From Nocardioides soli (GTDB lineage Bacteria > Actinomycetota > Actinomycetes > Propionibacteriales > Nocardioidaceae): 64,000 nt of DNA. Under the pieces are notes generated by a model that was not told the DNA's origin, searched no databases, and saw only the letters and a program-made list of their open reading frames with translations. The position numbers were made by a program, and so were the translations under genes. The stretch is from NCBI RefSeq assembly GCF_014191495.1, contig NZ_JACHWR010000003.1, forward strand, positions 372,501 through 436,500, in the 5' to 3' direction. Shown one piece after another: positions 54,839 to 63,942 of this stretch; position 1 is the stretch's first letter, and each line of letters begins with the position of its first letter.

Positions 54839-56092
54839 ATGACCGAGGCCCACGCCCACGACACGGCCGTCTCCTCCGGGGGGCGGCCTCGTGTCGTTCT
54901 CGGGGTGTCCGGCGGCATCGCGGCGTACAAGGCCGCCGAGCTGCTGCGCCGGTTCACCGAGTCGGGCCACGACGTGACCGTGGTGCCGACCGCCGCGGCC
55001 CTGGAGTTCGTGGGCGCCCCGACCTGGGCGGCGCTGTCCGGCAAGCCGGTCGCCACCGACGTGTGGACCGGTGTCCACGAGGTCCCGCACGTGCGGATCG
55101 GCCAGGAGGCCGATCTCGTCGTGATCGCTCCGGCCACCGCCGACCTGCTGGCCAAGGCCACGCACGGGCAGGCCGACGACCTGCTGACGAGCACGCTGCT
55201 CACCGCGCGCTGTCCGGTCGTCTTCGCCCCGGCGATGCACACCGAGATGTGGGAGCACCCCGCCACCCGCGCCAACGTCGCCACGCTGCGCGAGCGCGGC
55301 GTCCTGGTGATCGAGCCGGCCGAGGGCCGGCTCACCGGCAAGGACACCGGCAAGGGCCGGCTGCCCGAGCCCGACGAGATCTTCGAGGTCTGTCGCGAGG
55401 TGCTGACCCGCGGTACGACGACCCCCGACCTGGCCGGCCGCCGCGTCGTCGTCTCCGCCGGCGGCACCCGTGAGTACCTCGACCCGGTGCGCTTCCTCGG
55501 CAACCGGTCCTCCGGACTGCAGGGCCACGCGCTCGCCAGGGCCGCGGCCGCGCGCGGCGCCGAGGTGACCCTGATCGCCGCCAACGTGACGCTGCCCGAC
55601 CCCGCCGGGGTCAAGGTGGTCCGCGTCGAGACGACCGCCCAGCTGCGCGAGGAGGTCGTGGCGGCGGCCGCGTCGGCCGACTCGGTGGTGATGGCGGCGG
55701 CGCCGGCGGACTTCCGGCCGGTCTCGGTCAGCGACGCGAAGATCAAGCGGGCCGCCGACGGGTCCGCGCCCCCGATCGAGCTGACCCAGAACCCCGACAT
55801 CCTCCACGAGATCAGTACCGAGCGGGCCCGCACCGGCCAGGTGATCGTGGGCTTCGCGGCCGAGACCGGCGACGACACCGGATCGGTGCTCGACCTCGCG
55901 CGGGCCAAGCTCGCCCGCAAGGGCTGCGACCTGCTCGTGGTCAACGACGTCACCGGGGGAGCGGTGTTCGGCAGCCCCGACAACGAGGCGGTCGTGCTGG
56001 GCGCCGACGGCTCCGCGGTCGAGGTGCCGCGCGGCTCCAAGTCCGCGCTCGCCCACGTGATCTGGGATCAGGTCGCCGCTCGGCTCTCCTGA
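54839..56092 (+). CDS. coaBC: Bifunctional phosphopantothenoylcysteine decarboxylase/phosphopantothenate-cysteine ligase
   Basis: 417 residues; two consecutive steps of coenzyme A synthesis. CoaC part: VVLGVSGGIAAYKAAELLRRF (FMN), the catalytic His in GVHEVPHVRIG and the PAMHTEMWEHPA loop. CoaB part: VVVSAGGTREYLDPVRFLGNRSSG, AAPADFRP and the Lys loop in DAKIKRA. The ATG at 54839 gives the usual N-terminus. Its last 38 codons including the stop are in the first copy of a 240-bp tandem duplication. Confidence 0.94.
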   Translation: MTEAHAHDTAVSSGGRPRVVLGVSGGIAAYKAAELLRRFTESGHDVTVVPTAAALEFVGAPTWAALSGKPVATDVWTGVHEVPHVRIGQEADLVVIAPATADLLAKATHGQADDLLTSTLLTARCPVVFAPAMHTEMWEHPATRANVATLRERGVLVIEPAEGRLTGKDTGKGRLPEPDEIFEVCREVLTRGTTTPDLAGRRVVVSAGGTREYLDPVRFLGNRSSGLQGHALARAAAARGAEVTLIAANVTLPDPAGVKVVRVETTAQLREEVVAAAASADSVVMAAAPADFRPVSVSDAKIKRAADGSAPPIELTQNPDILHEISTERARTGQVIVGFAAETGDDTGSVLDLARAKLARKGCDLLVVNDVTGGAVFGSPDNEAVVLGADGSAVEVPRGSKSALAHVIWDQVAARLS

Positions 56093-56463
56093 GCCGCTGA
56101 GACTCCCCGTCCGACATGTGGTACGCCGGTTAAGGTGTGCCGGAAGCGCAACACACAGCTAGGAGCAGTAGTGACCGGACGTCTCTTCACCTCTGAGTCG
56201 GTGACCGAGGGCCACCCCGACAACGAGGCGGTCGTGCTGGGCGCCGACGGCTCCGCGGTCGAGGTGCCGCGCGGCTCCAAGTCCGCGCTCGCCCACGTGA
56301 TCTGGGATCAGGTCGCCGCTCGGCTCTCCTGAGCCGCTGAGACTCCCCGTCCGACATGTGGTACGCCGGTTAAGGTGTGCCGGAAGCGCAACACACAGCT
56401 AGGAGCAGTAGTGACCGGACGTCTCTTCACCTCTGAGTCGGTGACCGAGGGCCACCCCGACAA
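55975..56463. repeat. Perfect 240-bp tandem duplication joining coaBC and metK
   Basis: 55975-56223 and 56215-56463 are identical over 249 bases with a 240-base period; the nine bases CCCCGACAA are shared at the junction. Each copy contains the 3' end of coaBC, the intergenic region with the metK ribosome binding site, and the first 17 metK codons. Confidence 0.97.
56171..56332 (+). pseudogene. Chimeric metK'-'coaBC ORF created by the duplication
   Basis: GTG 56171 has the same upstream sequence (AGGAGCAGTA) as the real metK. It encodes the first 17 MetK residues (to EGHPD) fused in frame to the last 36 CoaBC residues (NEAVVLG ... AARLS), 53 residues in all. Neither half can be active. It would be translated if the upstream promoter copy works. 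Confidence 0.85.
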
Positions 56464-57601
56464 GATCGCCGACCAGATCAGCGACTCGGTCCTCGACGCG
56501 ATGCTCGAGCAGGACCCGCACAGCCGGGTGGCCGTCGAGACCCTGCTGACGACCGGGCTCGTCGTGGTCGCGGGCGAGGTCACCACGACCGGGTACGTCG
56601 ACATCAAGCAGAAGGTGCGGGACAAGATCCTCGCGATCGGCTACGACTCCTCCCACAAAGGCTTCGACGGCGCCTCGTGCGGCGTCATGGTCGCGATCGG
56701 CGGCCAGTCCGGCGACATCGCCCAGGGCGTCGACACCGGCCACGAGAGCCGCACCGGCTCCACCGACGCGATGGACAAGCAGGGCGCCGGCGACCAGGGC
56801 CTGATGTTCGGCTACGCCTGCGACGACACCGACGTCCTGATGCCGCTGCCGATCGTGATGGCCCAGCGCCTCGCCGAGCGGCTCACCGCGGTCCGCAAGG
56901 ACGGCACGCTGCCCTACCTGCGTCCCGACGGCAAGACCCAGGTCACCATCGAGTACGACGAGGACAACCGTCCGGTCCGCGTCGACACCGTGGTGCTCTC
57001 CTCGCAGCACGACGAGGACACCCAGCTCGACACGCTCGAGGCCGACGTGAAGAAGCACGTGATCGACACCGTGCTCGCCTCCTTCGACCTGCCCTCCGAG
57101 GGGTACCGCCTGCTGGTCAACCCGACCGGCCGCTTCGTCGTCGGCGGCCCGATGGGCGACGCCGGACTGACCGGCCGCAAGATCATCGTCGACACCTACG
57201 GCGGCATGGCCCGTCACGGCGGCGGCGCCTTCTCGGGCAAGGACCCGTCGAAGGTCGACCGCTCCGCGGCGTACGCCATGCGCTGGGTCGCCAAGAACGT
57301 CGTCGCCGCCGGCCTCGCCCGGCGCTGCGAGGTGCAGGTCGCCTACGCGATCGGCAAGGCCCAGCCGGTCGGCGTCTTCGTCGAGACCTTCGGCACCGGC
57401 ACGGTCTCCGACGAGGAGATCCAGCAGGCCGTGCTCGAGGTGTTCGACCTCCGGCCCGCGGCGATCATCCGCGACCTCGACCTGCTGCGGCCCATCTACG
57501 CCAAGACCGCGGCGTACGGCCACTTCGGGCGCGAGCTCCCCGAGTTCACCTGGGAGCGGACCGACCGCGCCGACGCCCTCAAGCGCGCCGTCGGCCGCTG
57601 A
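56411..57601 (+). CDS. metK: S-adenosylmethionine synthetase
   Basis: 396 residues; makes SAM from methionine and ATP. SESVTEGHPDKIADQISDSVLDA, GEVTTTGYVD, the GGGAFSGKDPSKVDRSAAY P-loop-like motif and the final GHFGRELPEFTWE are all present. The GTG at 56411 follows AGGAGCAGTA; the protein is complete. Upstream is the second copy of the duplicated promoter region, so metK has two identical upstream regions in series. Confidence 0.96.
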   Translation: MTGRLFTSESVTEGHPDKIADQISDSVLDAMLEQDPHSRVAVETLLTTGLVVVAGEVTTTGYVDIKQKVRDKILAIGYDSSHKGFDGASCGVMVAIGGQSGDIAQGVDTGHESRTGSTDAMDKQGAGDQGLMFGYACDDTDVLMPLPIVMAQRLAERLTAVRKDGTLPYLRPDGKTQVTIEYDEDNRPVRVDTVVLSSQHDEDTQLDTLEADVKKHVIDTVLASFDLPSEGYRLLVNPTGRFVVGGPMGDAGLTGRKIIVDTYGGMARHGGGAFSGKDPSKVDRSAAYAMRWVAKNVVAAGLARRCEVQVAYAIGKAQPVGVFVETFGTGTVSDEEIQQAVLEVFDLRPAAIIRDLDLLRPIYAKTAAYGHFGRELPEFTWERTDRADALKRAVGR

Positions 57602-57657
57602 TCGGGTGCACGACTCCCAATAGCGGCATTCCCCCCTAGGCACCCGGCTCGGGCCGG

Positions 57658-57663
57658 TACGCT
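57658..57663 (+). promoter_or_regulatory. Putative -10 for the M4 peptidase gene
   Basis: TACGCT fits TANNNT and would give a leader of about 50 nt ending in ACCAGGAGGCAAG, a good ribosome binding site, before the GTG at 57719. Confidence 0.45.
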
Positions 57664-57718
57664 GTCGCGTTCCCGCCCTGGTTGAGGGCGACTCGACCAG
57701 CTCCGACCAGGAGGCAAG

Positions 57719-60334
57719 GTGTCACTTCGGCATGCCATCGTCCGCCCCGTTCTCGCCCTTGCCGTCGCGGCCGGGGCCCTGGCCGCGGTCGGCGCACCGG
57801 CCGCCCAGGCGGCCGACCCGGTCGACCAGGCGCTCGCGCGCCTGGACGCCGACGCCGACCGTCCTCTGACCGTCCGTGGTCTCGGGAAGGACGGGACGGT
57901 CGACTTCATCGGGGTGCCCGCCAAGGCCGAGGTCGACAACCCCGCGGTGACGCCCACGACCTCGCCGGGCGCGGCCGCCGACGCGGCGATCCGCCGGTAC
58001 GGCGCCGCGATCGGCGCCGCCCGACCGGGCACCACGCTCGAACGGGTCTCCGCGCGCCCCACGCCGGCGGGCGACGTGGCGCGCTATCAGCAGGAGGTCG
58101 ACGGCGTCCCGGTGCTGGGCGGCCAGGTCGTGGTCAGCCTGCGTGCGGACGGCGAGCTGTCGTCGGTGCTCGCGGAGACCAGCGACGAGACCTCCGTCAA
58201 CGACGCGAAGGTCGGCGTCGACGCCGCCGCTGCCCAGGCTCGTGCTGCGTTCGTCAAGGTCGCCGGACCCGGCGCGGGCGTCGACGTCCGATCGGAGGGA
58301 CGGTGGCTTCTCGACGCGGGCCTGATCGGTGGCGACGAGGCGGCTCCCGCCAGGACGGTCTGGAGCTTCGAGGTCACCCGGAGCGTTGACGAGCGACGGA
58401 TGATCCTCGTCGACGACCGCACCGCGGGCGTGCTGATGAACGTCGACCTGATCCATCACGTCCTCGACCGGGTGGTCTGCGACAACGACAACCTTCGCCA
58501 GCCAGACGACATCGCGTGCACCCCGGCGGGGGCCGCGCGCACCGAGGGCGGGCCCGCGAGCGGGGTCGCCGACGTCAACTCGGCCTTCGATCTCAGTGGG
58601 GTGGTCGCGGACTTCTACCAGCAGGTCGGTGGCTTCGACCTGACCGAACTGCTGGGGATCACCATCGGCGGCGAGAAGAAGCTCGCCTCCAGCGTGAACT
58701 GGTGCTACACCCGGGCCAGTACCACCTGCCCGTACAACAATGCGTTCTGGAACGGGTCGCAGATGTACTACGGCCAGGGCTACGCGGGCGCCGACGACGT
58801 CGTCGGCCACGAGATCACGCACGGGTTCACCGAGCGGAACTCCGGGCTCTTCTACTGGGGGCAGTCGGGTGCGATCAACGAGTCGATCTCCGACATCATG
58901 GGTGAGATCATCGACCACCGGCACGGCGTCGAGTCCGACGCCGACTGGGCGCTCGGCGAGGACGTTCCGGCATTCGCGCCAGATGGGTTGCGCAACTTGG
59001 CCGACCCGACGCTCTTCGGTGACCCCGACTCCACCTCGAGCCCCCTCTACAAGACGCCCGAGGGCGACACCTACCCCGACAACGACGGGGTCCACCAGAA
59101 CTCCGGCGTCGGCAACAAGACCTCCTACCTGATCTCTCAGGGCGGGTCCCACAACGGCCAGAACATCACCGGCATCGACACCGGTGACCCCATGCTGACC
59201 AAGTCGGCGAAGCTGTGGCTGCTCGTCGACCAGACGCTGACCTCGGGCAGCGACTACGCCGATCTCGGCACGGTCCTGGGCCAGAGCTGCCAGGCGCTGC
59301 TCGCGAGCCCGGGCTCCGCGTTCACCGCTGCCGACTGCGCGGAGGTGCACAAGGCCACGGCGGCGACCCAGCTCAGCCAGACCCCGACGAACAACCCCCA
59401 GCCGGCCGACGCGACGATCGCGTGCCCGTCGGGCACTGCGGTGCGCGTGCTGTTCGACAGCGAGAGCGGTTCTCCGGCCGCGAAGATGACGGGCACCGGC
59501 TGGGATCGCGACACCACGATCAGCCATAGCGCCGGGGGCGACTGGGAGATCGGCAACCAGACCACCGTCGGCCAGTGGCCGCTGCGGACGACCGATGCCA
59601 TCGCGCTCCCGCCCGGGCAGTCGTCCTTCCTCTGGTTCCAGCAGTGGCGGGTGCTCGAGTGGGAGTCCGGCTCCTTCTACGACGCCGGCACCGTCGAGGT
59701 GGACGACGCCGGCGATCCGGCGCCGGCCGTCGACGTGGCGTCCTTCCCGTGGGTCAACGGACCGACCGACACGATCGCCAACGGCTACAACAACCCGGCG
59801 GCGGGGAGGACCGGCTTCGGCGGCGACAGCCGGGGGTACGTCGCGAGCCGGGTGGACATCTCCTCGTTGCAGGGCACGACCGTGCGCCCCCAGTTCACGC
59901 TGAACACCGACTCTGGCGTCGGGATCGTGGGCTGGGTCCTCGACGACATCACGCTCTACACCTGCGACCCGATACCGCTGCCTACGACCCCGACCACGCC
60001 GATGCCGCCGCCCGCGACACCTGCGATCAGCAACACGAAGCTGCCGATCGTCTCGGGCAAGGCCCGGGTCGCGCAGACGCTGAAGGTGAAGGGCGGATCC
60101 TGGACGCCCGCGGCCGTCAGCCTGTCGTACCAGTGGCTGCGCTCGGGCAAGGCGATCGGCAAGGCGACCAAGGCCAAGTACCGGCTCACCACGAAGGACA
60201 AGGGCAAGCGGATCTCGGTGCGGGTGACCGCCACCAAGTCCGGGTACACCACGGGCTCGGCGATCTCCAAGGCGACCGGCAAGGTCAAGGCCAAGAAGCC
60301 GAGCAAGAAGTCGAACAAGAAGTCGAAGCGGTAG
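57719..60334 (+). CDS. Secreted M4-family (thermolysin-like) metallopeptidase with C-terminal Ig-like repeat domain
   Basis: 871 residues. The Sec signal ends near AQA-AD. An FTP/PepSY-type propeptide (about 60-245) precedes the M4 catalytic domain: HEITH (His364, Glu365, His368), Glu388 in NESISD 20 residues later, and DNDGVHQNSGVGNK, the counterpart of the thermolysin proton donor His. After a jelly-roll-like region and a Pro/Thr linker comes an Ig-like domain with GGSWTPAAVSLSYQWLRSGK and a Lys-rich C-terminus. Extracellular protease. Length well above plain thermolysins because of the added domains. Confidence 0.9.
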   Translation: MSLRHAIVRPVLALAVAAGALAAVGAPAAQAADPVDQALARLDADADRPLTVRGLGKDGTVDFIGVPAKAEVDNPAVTPTTSPGAAADAAIRRYGAAIGAARPGTTLERVSARPTPAGDVARYQQEVDGVPVLGGQVVVSLRADGELSSVLAETSDETSVNDAKVGVDAAAAQARAAFVKVAGPGAGVDVRSEGRWLLDAGLIGGDEAAPARTVWSFEVTRSVDERRMILVDDRTAGVLMNVDLIHHVLDRVVCDNDNLRQPDDIACTPAGAARTEGGPASGVADVNSAFDLSGVVADFYQQVGGFDLTELLGITIGGEKKLASSVNWCYTRASTTCPYNNAFWNGSQMYYGQGYAGADDVVGHEITHGFTERNSGLFYWGQSGAINESISDIMGEIIDHRHGVESDADWALGEDVPAFAPDGLRNLADPTLFGDPDSTSSPLYKTPEGDTYPDNDGVHQNSGVGNKTSYLISQGGSHNGQNITGIDTGDPMLTKSAKLWLLVDQTLTSGSDYADLGTVLGQSCQALLASPGSAFTAADCAEVHKATAATQLSQTPTNNPQPADATIACPSGTAVRVLFDSESGSPAAKMTGTGWDRDTTISHSAGGDWEIGNQTTVGQWPLRTTDAIALPPGQSSFLWFQQWRVLEWESGSFYDAGTVEVDDAGDPAPAVDVASFPWVNGPTDTIANGYNNPAAGRTGFGGDSRGYVASRVDISSLQGTTVRPQFTLNTDSGVGIVGWVLDDITLYTCDPIPLPTTPTTPMPPPATPAISNTKLPIVSGKARVAQTLKVKGGSWTPAAVSLSYQWLRSGKAIGKATKAKYRLTTKDKGKRISVRVTATKSGYTTGSAISKATGKVKAKKPSKKSNKKSKR

Positions 60335-60395
60335 CGGGAGCCGCCGCCTCCGGGACCGGGCGACCACGTCGGCCGGCCCTGGTAGAACTGCGGCC

Positions 60396-62420
60396 ATGAC
60401 GCCCGCGCCCGAGGAGCACCCCGAGTTGCTCCCCGGCCTGGTCCGGGCCTCGGTCCAGGCCTCGCGGTCCAAGGCCCGGGCCACCCGGGAGCGCCGGGCC
60501 GCGGAGGCGGAGCCCGCCGCGGTCGACCCGGTGGCCCGGGTGCTGGTCGACGTGCCGCTCGCCCATCTCGACCGCACCTTCGACTACGCCGTGCCGGCGG
60601 CGCTGGCCGACGACGCGGTGCCGGGCGCCCGGGTGAAGGTGCGGTTCGCCGGGCAGGACGCCGACGGCTTCGTGATCGCGCGCGGTCGCGAGAGCGACCA
60701 TGCCGGTCGGCTGTCGCCGCTGCGCCGGGTGGTCAGCCCCGAGCCGGTGCTGCACCCGCAGATCGCGGCGCTGGCCGGCGAGCTGGCCGAGCGGTACGCC
60801 GGCACCCGCTCCGACGTGCTGCGGCTCGCGATCCCCAACCGACACGCGACCACCGAGAAGGAGCCGTCCCCGCCCGCCGGACCCTGGCACCACGACGCGG
60901 CCGCCGGCGCGCGCGCCTGGGAGGGCCACGAGCCGGGCCCAGCGTTCCTGCGCCACCTGAGCACGGGCGGCAGTCCTCGGGCGGTCTGGACGGCCGCGCC
61001 GGCGACCGACTGGCCGCTGCTCCTCGCGCACGCCGCCGCCGCGACGTACGCCGGCGGCCGGGGCGTCGTCATCTGCGTGCCCGACGGCAAGGACGTCGCG
61101 CGCCTCGACCGGGCGCTCACCGCGGTCCTCGGCGAGGGGCAGCACGTCACGCTGACCGCCGACTCCGGGCCCGCGCAGCGCTACCGCGACTTCCTCGCGA
61201 TCAGCCGCGGTGCGCGCCGGGTGGTGGTCGGCACCCGCGCGGCGGCGTTCGCCCCGGTGCCCGACCCCGGCCTCGTCGCCATCTGGGACGACGGCGACGA
61301 CCTGCACGCCGAGCCCCGCGCGCCGTACCCCCACACCCGCGAGACGCTGCTGCTGCGCGCGGAGCGGGCGGGGGCGGCGGCGCTGATCGGCGGATTCGTG
61401 CGCACGGTGGAGTCGGCCTACCTGCTCCGCACCGGGTGGGCGCAGGAGATCGCGGCCGACCGGGCGGAGGTACGCCGCCGGCTGACCGTCCAGGTCGCCG
61501 GCAACGAGACCGCCCGGTCCCATGGTGGCCGCATCCCGCGCGAGGTGCACCTCGCGGTCCGCGACGCCCTGGAGTCGGGGCCGGTGCTCGTGCAGACCCC
61601 ACGACTCGGCTATGTCAACGTCCTGGCCTGCGAGCGCTGCCGCACGCCCGCGCGCTGCCAGGCCTGTCAGGGTCCGTTGGCGCTCACGGGTCCGGCGACA
61701 CCGCCGGCCTGCCGCTGGTGCGGCACGGCCGACGAGGCGTGGGCCTGCGCCGAGTGCGGTTACCGCGGCCTGCGGGCGCCGATCCTCGGTGACGCGCGCA
61801 CGGCCGAGGAGCTGGGCCGCGCGCTGCCCAACACCCGCGTCCGCACCAGCTCGGGGGACACGGTGCTGGCCACGGTCTCGGCGGTCGAGCAGGTGGTGGT
61901 CGCGACCCCCGGCGCGGAGCCGGTCGCCGAGGGCGGGTACGCCGCCGTCGTGCTGCTCGACACCTGGCTGCTGCTCTCGCGCATCGACCTGCGCGCGGGC
62001 GAGGAGGCGCTGCGCCGGTGGGCGAACGCCGCCGCGCTGGTCCGGCCCGGCGGGCGGGTCGTCGCGGTGGGGGATCCCGCACACCCGACGCTGCAGGCGC
62101 TGGTGCGCTGGGACCCCGCCGGCCACGCCGACCGCGAGACCGAGGAGCGGCTCACCGCGCATCTGCCGCCGGCCAGCCGGCTGGCCACGATCACCGGCGA
62201 GCCCGGCGCGGTCGACGACGCGCTCACGCTGCTGGCCGCCCCGCCCGCGGCCGAGGTGCTCGGCCCGGTGGACCTGGCCGAGGGGGAGAGCCGGGTCGTC
62301 GTCCGCGTGCCCCGTGCCGAGGGCCTCGCGCTGTCCCGCGCGCTCGGCGAGCTCCAGCGGGTGCGCTCGGCGCGCAAGCTCGACGCCGTGCGCGTGCAGG
62401 TGGATCCGCCCACGCTGTGA
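60396..62420 (+). CDS. priA: PriA-like primosomal protein, helicase motifs degenerate
   Basis: 674 residues. The N-terminal PriA DNA-binding domain is recognisable (RVLVDVPLAHLDRTFDYAVP, PGARVKVRFAG). The zinc-binding Cys clusters CERCRTPARCQAC and CRWCGTADEAWACAEC are intact. The Walker A GSGKT expected around residue 200-210 is absent (TAAPATDWPLLLA), and the DEAH box is replaced by WDDGDD. Actinobacterial PriA proteins are commonly degenerate in this way, so it is probably a non-helicase replication restart factor. Upstream of def-fmt as usual. Confidence 0.87.
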   Translation: MTPAPEEHPELLPGLVRASVQASRSKARATRERRAAEAEPAAVDPVARVLVDVPLAHLDRTFDYAVPAALADDAVPGARVKVRFAGQDADGFVIARGRESDHAGRLSPLRRVVSPEPVLHPQIAALAGELAERYAGTRSDVLRLAIPNRHATTEKEPSPPAGPWHHDAAAGARAWEGHEPGPAFLRHLSTGGSPRAVWTAAPATDWPLLLAHAAAATYAGGRGVVICVPDGKDVARLDRALTAVLGEGQHVTLTADSGPAQRYRDFLAISRGARRVVVGTRAAAFAPVPDPGLVAIWDDGDDLHAEPRAPYPHTRETLLLRAERAGAAALIGGFVRTVESAYLLRTGWAQEIAADRAEVRRRLTVQVAGNETARSHGGRIPREVHLAVRDALESGPVLVQTPRLGYVNVLACERCRTPARCQACQGPLALTGPATPPACRWCGTADEAWACAECGYRGLRAPILGDARTAEELGRALPNTRVRTSSGDTVLATVSAVEQVVVATPGAEPVAEGGYAAVVLLDTWLLLSRIDLRAGEEALRRWANAAALVRPGGRVVAVGDPAHPTLQALVRWDPAGHADRETEERLTAHLPPASRLATITGEPGAVDDALTLLAAPPAAEVLGPVDLAEGESRVVVRVPRAEGLALSRALGELQRVRSARKLDAVRVQVDPPTL

Positions 62421-62467
62421 GTGCCTCACTAGACTTGGCGCTTCCGCCCGCACCACCGAGGAGATCC

Positions 62468-63013
62468 GTGGCCATCCAGCCGATCCGCCTGTTCGGCGAC
62501 CCGGTCCTGCGCAAGCCCGCGATCGAGGTCGTCGACTTCGACAAGGAGCTGCGCCGCCTCGTCGAGGACCTCACCGACACCATGATGGGTGCGCCCGGGG
62601 CCGGCCTCGCCGCGCCGCAGATCGGCGTCGGGCTGCGCGTCTTCACCTGGTACGTCGACGGCGAGCTCGGCCACCTGGTCAACCCCCGGCTGACCCTGTC
62701 GGCGGAGACGCAGCACGGACCCGAGGGCTGCCTGTCGATCCCCGATCTCAGCTTCGACTGCACCCGGGCGCTGTCCGTGGTCGCGCACGGCTTCGACATG
62801 CACGGGGAGCCGGTCGTGATCGAGGGCTCCGAGCTGCTCGCCCGGGCGATCCAGCACGAGACCGACCACCTCGACGGCGTGCTGTTCGTCGACCGGCTCG
62901 ACACCGACGCGCGCAAGGCGGCGATGCGGGCGATCCGCGAGGCGGAGTGGTTCGGGCTCGACCAGCCGACCGTGAAGGTCTCGCCGCACGCCACCAACGG
63001 ACTGGGGTTCTGA
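62468..63013 (+). CDS. def: Peptide deformylase
   Basis: 181 residues; removes the formyl group from nascent proteins. The three motifs are GAPGAGLAAPQIG, EGCLSIP (metal ligand Cys88) and QHETDHLDGVL (His130, Glu131, His134). The GTG at 62468 follows GAGGAGAT. TAGACT at 62430-62435 is a possible own -10. Followed by fmt after 5 nt. Confidence 0.95.
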   Translation: MAIQPIRLFGDPVLRKPAIEVVDFDKELRRLVEDLTDTMMGAPGAGLAAPQIGVGLRVFTWYVDGELGHLVNPRLTLSAETQHGPEGCLSIPDLSFDCTRALSVVAHGFDMHGEPVVIEGSELLARAIQHETDHLDGVLFVDRLDTDARKAAMRAIREAEWFGLDQPTVKVSPHATNGLGF

Positions 63014-63018
63014 GCCGC

Positions 63019-63942
63019 ATGCGTGTCGTCTTCGCCGGCACCCCCGAGGTCGCCCTGCCCGCACTCGACGCCATCGCGGACTCCGCCCATGACCTGGTCG
63101 GCGTCGTCACCCGGCCCGACGCGCCCTCCGGGCGCGGTCGCCGGCTCACGCCTAGCCCGGTCGCCCAGCGGGCCGAGGAGCTCGGCGTACCCGTGCTGAA
63201 GCCGGAGCACCCGCGCGACCCCGACTTCCAGGACGCGCTGCGCGCCTTGGAGCCCGACTGCTGCCCGGTCGTCGCCTACGGCGCGCTGCTGCCGCAGTCG
63301 GCGCTCGACATCCCGCCGCACGGGTGGGTCAACCTGCACTTCTCGGTGCTCCCGGCCTGGCGCGGCGCCGCCCCCGTGCAGCACGCGATCTGGGCGGGCG
63401 ACGAGGTGACGGGCGCGACGGCGTTCCGGATCGTCAAGGAGCTCGACGCCGGACCCACCTTCGGCGTGATGACCGAGCGGATCCGGCCCGGAGACACCGC
63501 CGGCGACCTGCTCGGGCGGCTCGCCGAGGGCGGCGCCGGCCTGCTGGTGGCGACCCTCGACGGTCTCGACGACGGCTCGATCGAGGCCCGGCCGCAGCAG
63601 GTTGAGGGCGTCTCGCTCGCGCCCAAGATCACCGTCGAGGACGCCGAGGTCGACTGGGACCGGCCGAGCGTCGCCGTGGACCGGCAGATCCGTGCCTGCA
63701 CCCCCGCCCCCGGCGCCTGGACGACCTTCGGCGGCGAGCGACTCAAGCTCGGCCCCGTGACGCTCACCGAGGAGCGACTTCAGCCCGGGGCGCTCGAGGT
63801 CCGCAAGAGCGAGGTGCTCGTCGGCACCGGCACCCACGCCGTCCGGCTCGGTGACGTCAAGGCCTTCGGCAAGCGGCAGATGCCGGCCGCCGACTGGGCC
63901 CGGGGGCTCCGCCTGGAGAGCGGCGCGAGCCTCGGAACATGA
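63019..63942 (+). CDS. fmt: Methionyl-tRNA formyltransferase
   Basis: 307 residues; formylates initiator Met-tRNA. It starts RVVFAGTPEVALPALDAI; the folate-binding/catalytic segment reads VNLHFSVLPAWRGAAPVQHAI and the later IRPGDTAGDLLGRL and C-terminal OB domain are normal. Paired with def, which removes the group it adds. The stop overlaps the next ATG as ATGA. Confidence 0.95.
   Translation: MRVVFAGTPEVALPALDAIADSAHDLVGVVTRPDAPSGRGRRLTPSPVAQRAEELGVPVLKPEHPRDPDFQDALRALEPDCCPVVAYGALLPQSALDIPPHGWVNLHFSVLPAWRGAAPVQHAIWAGDEVTGATAFRIVKELDAGPTFGVMTERIRPGDTAGDLLGRLAEGGAGLLVATLDGLDDGSIEARPQQVEGVSLAPKITVEDAEVDWDRPSVAVDRQIRACTPAPGAWTTFGGERLKLGPVTLTEERLQPGALEVRKSEVLVGTGTHAVRLGDVKAFGKRQMPAADWARGLRLESGASLGT

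Noticed and set aside
56100..56410. A SAM-sensing riboswitch upstream of metK
   Set aside because: No conserved SAM riboswitch core was found; the region is the duplicated coaBC end and a short leader.
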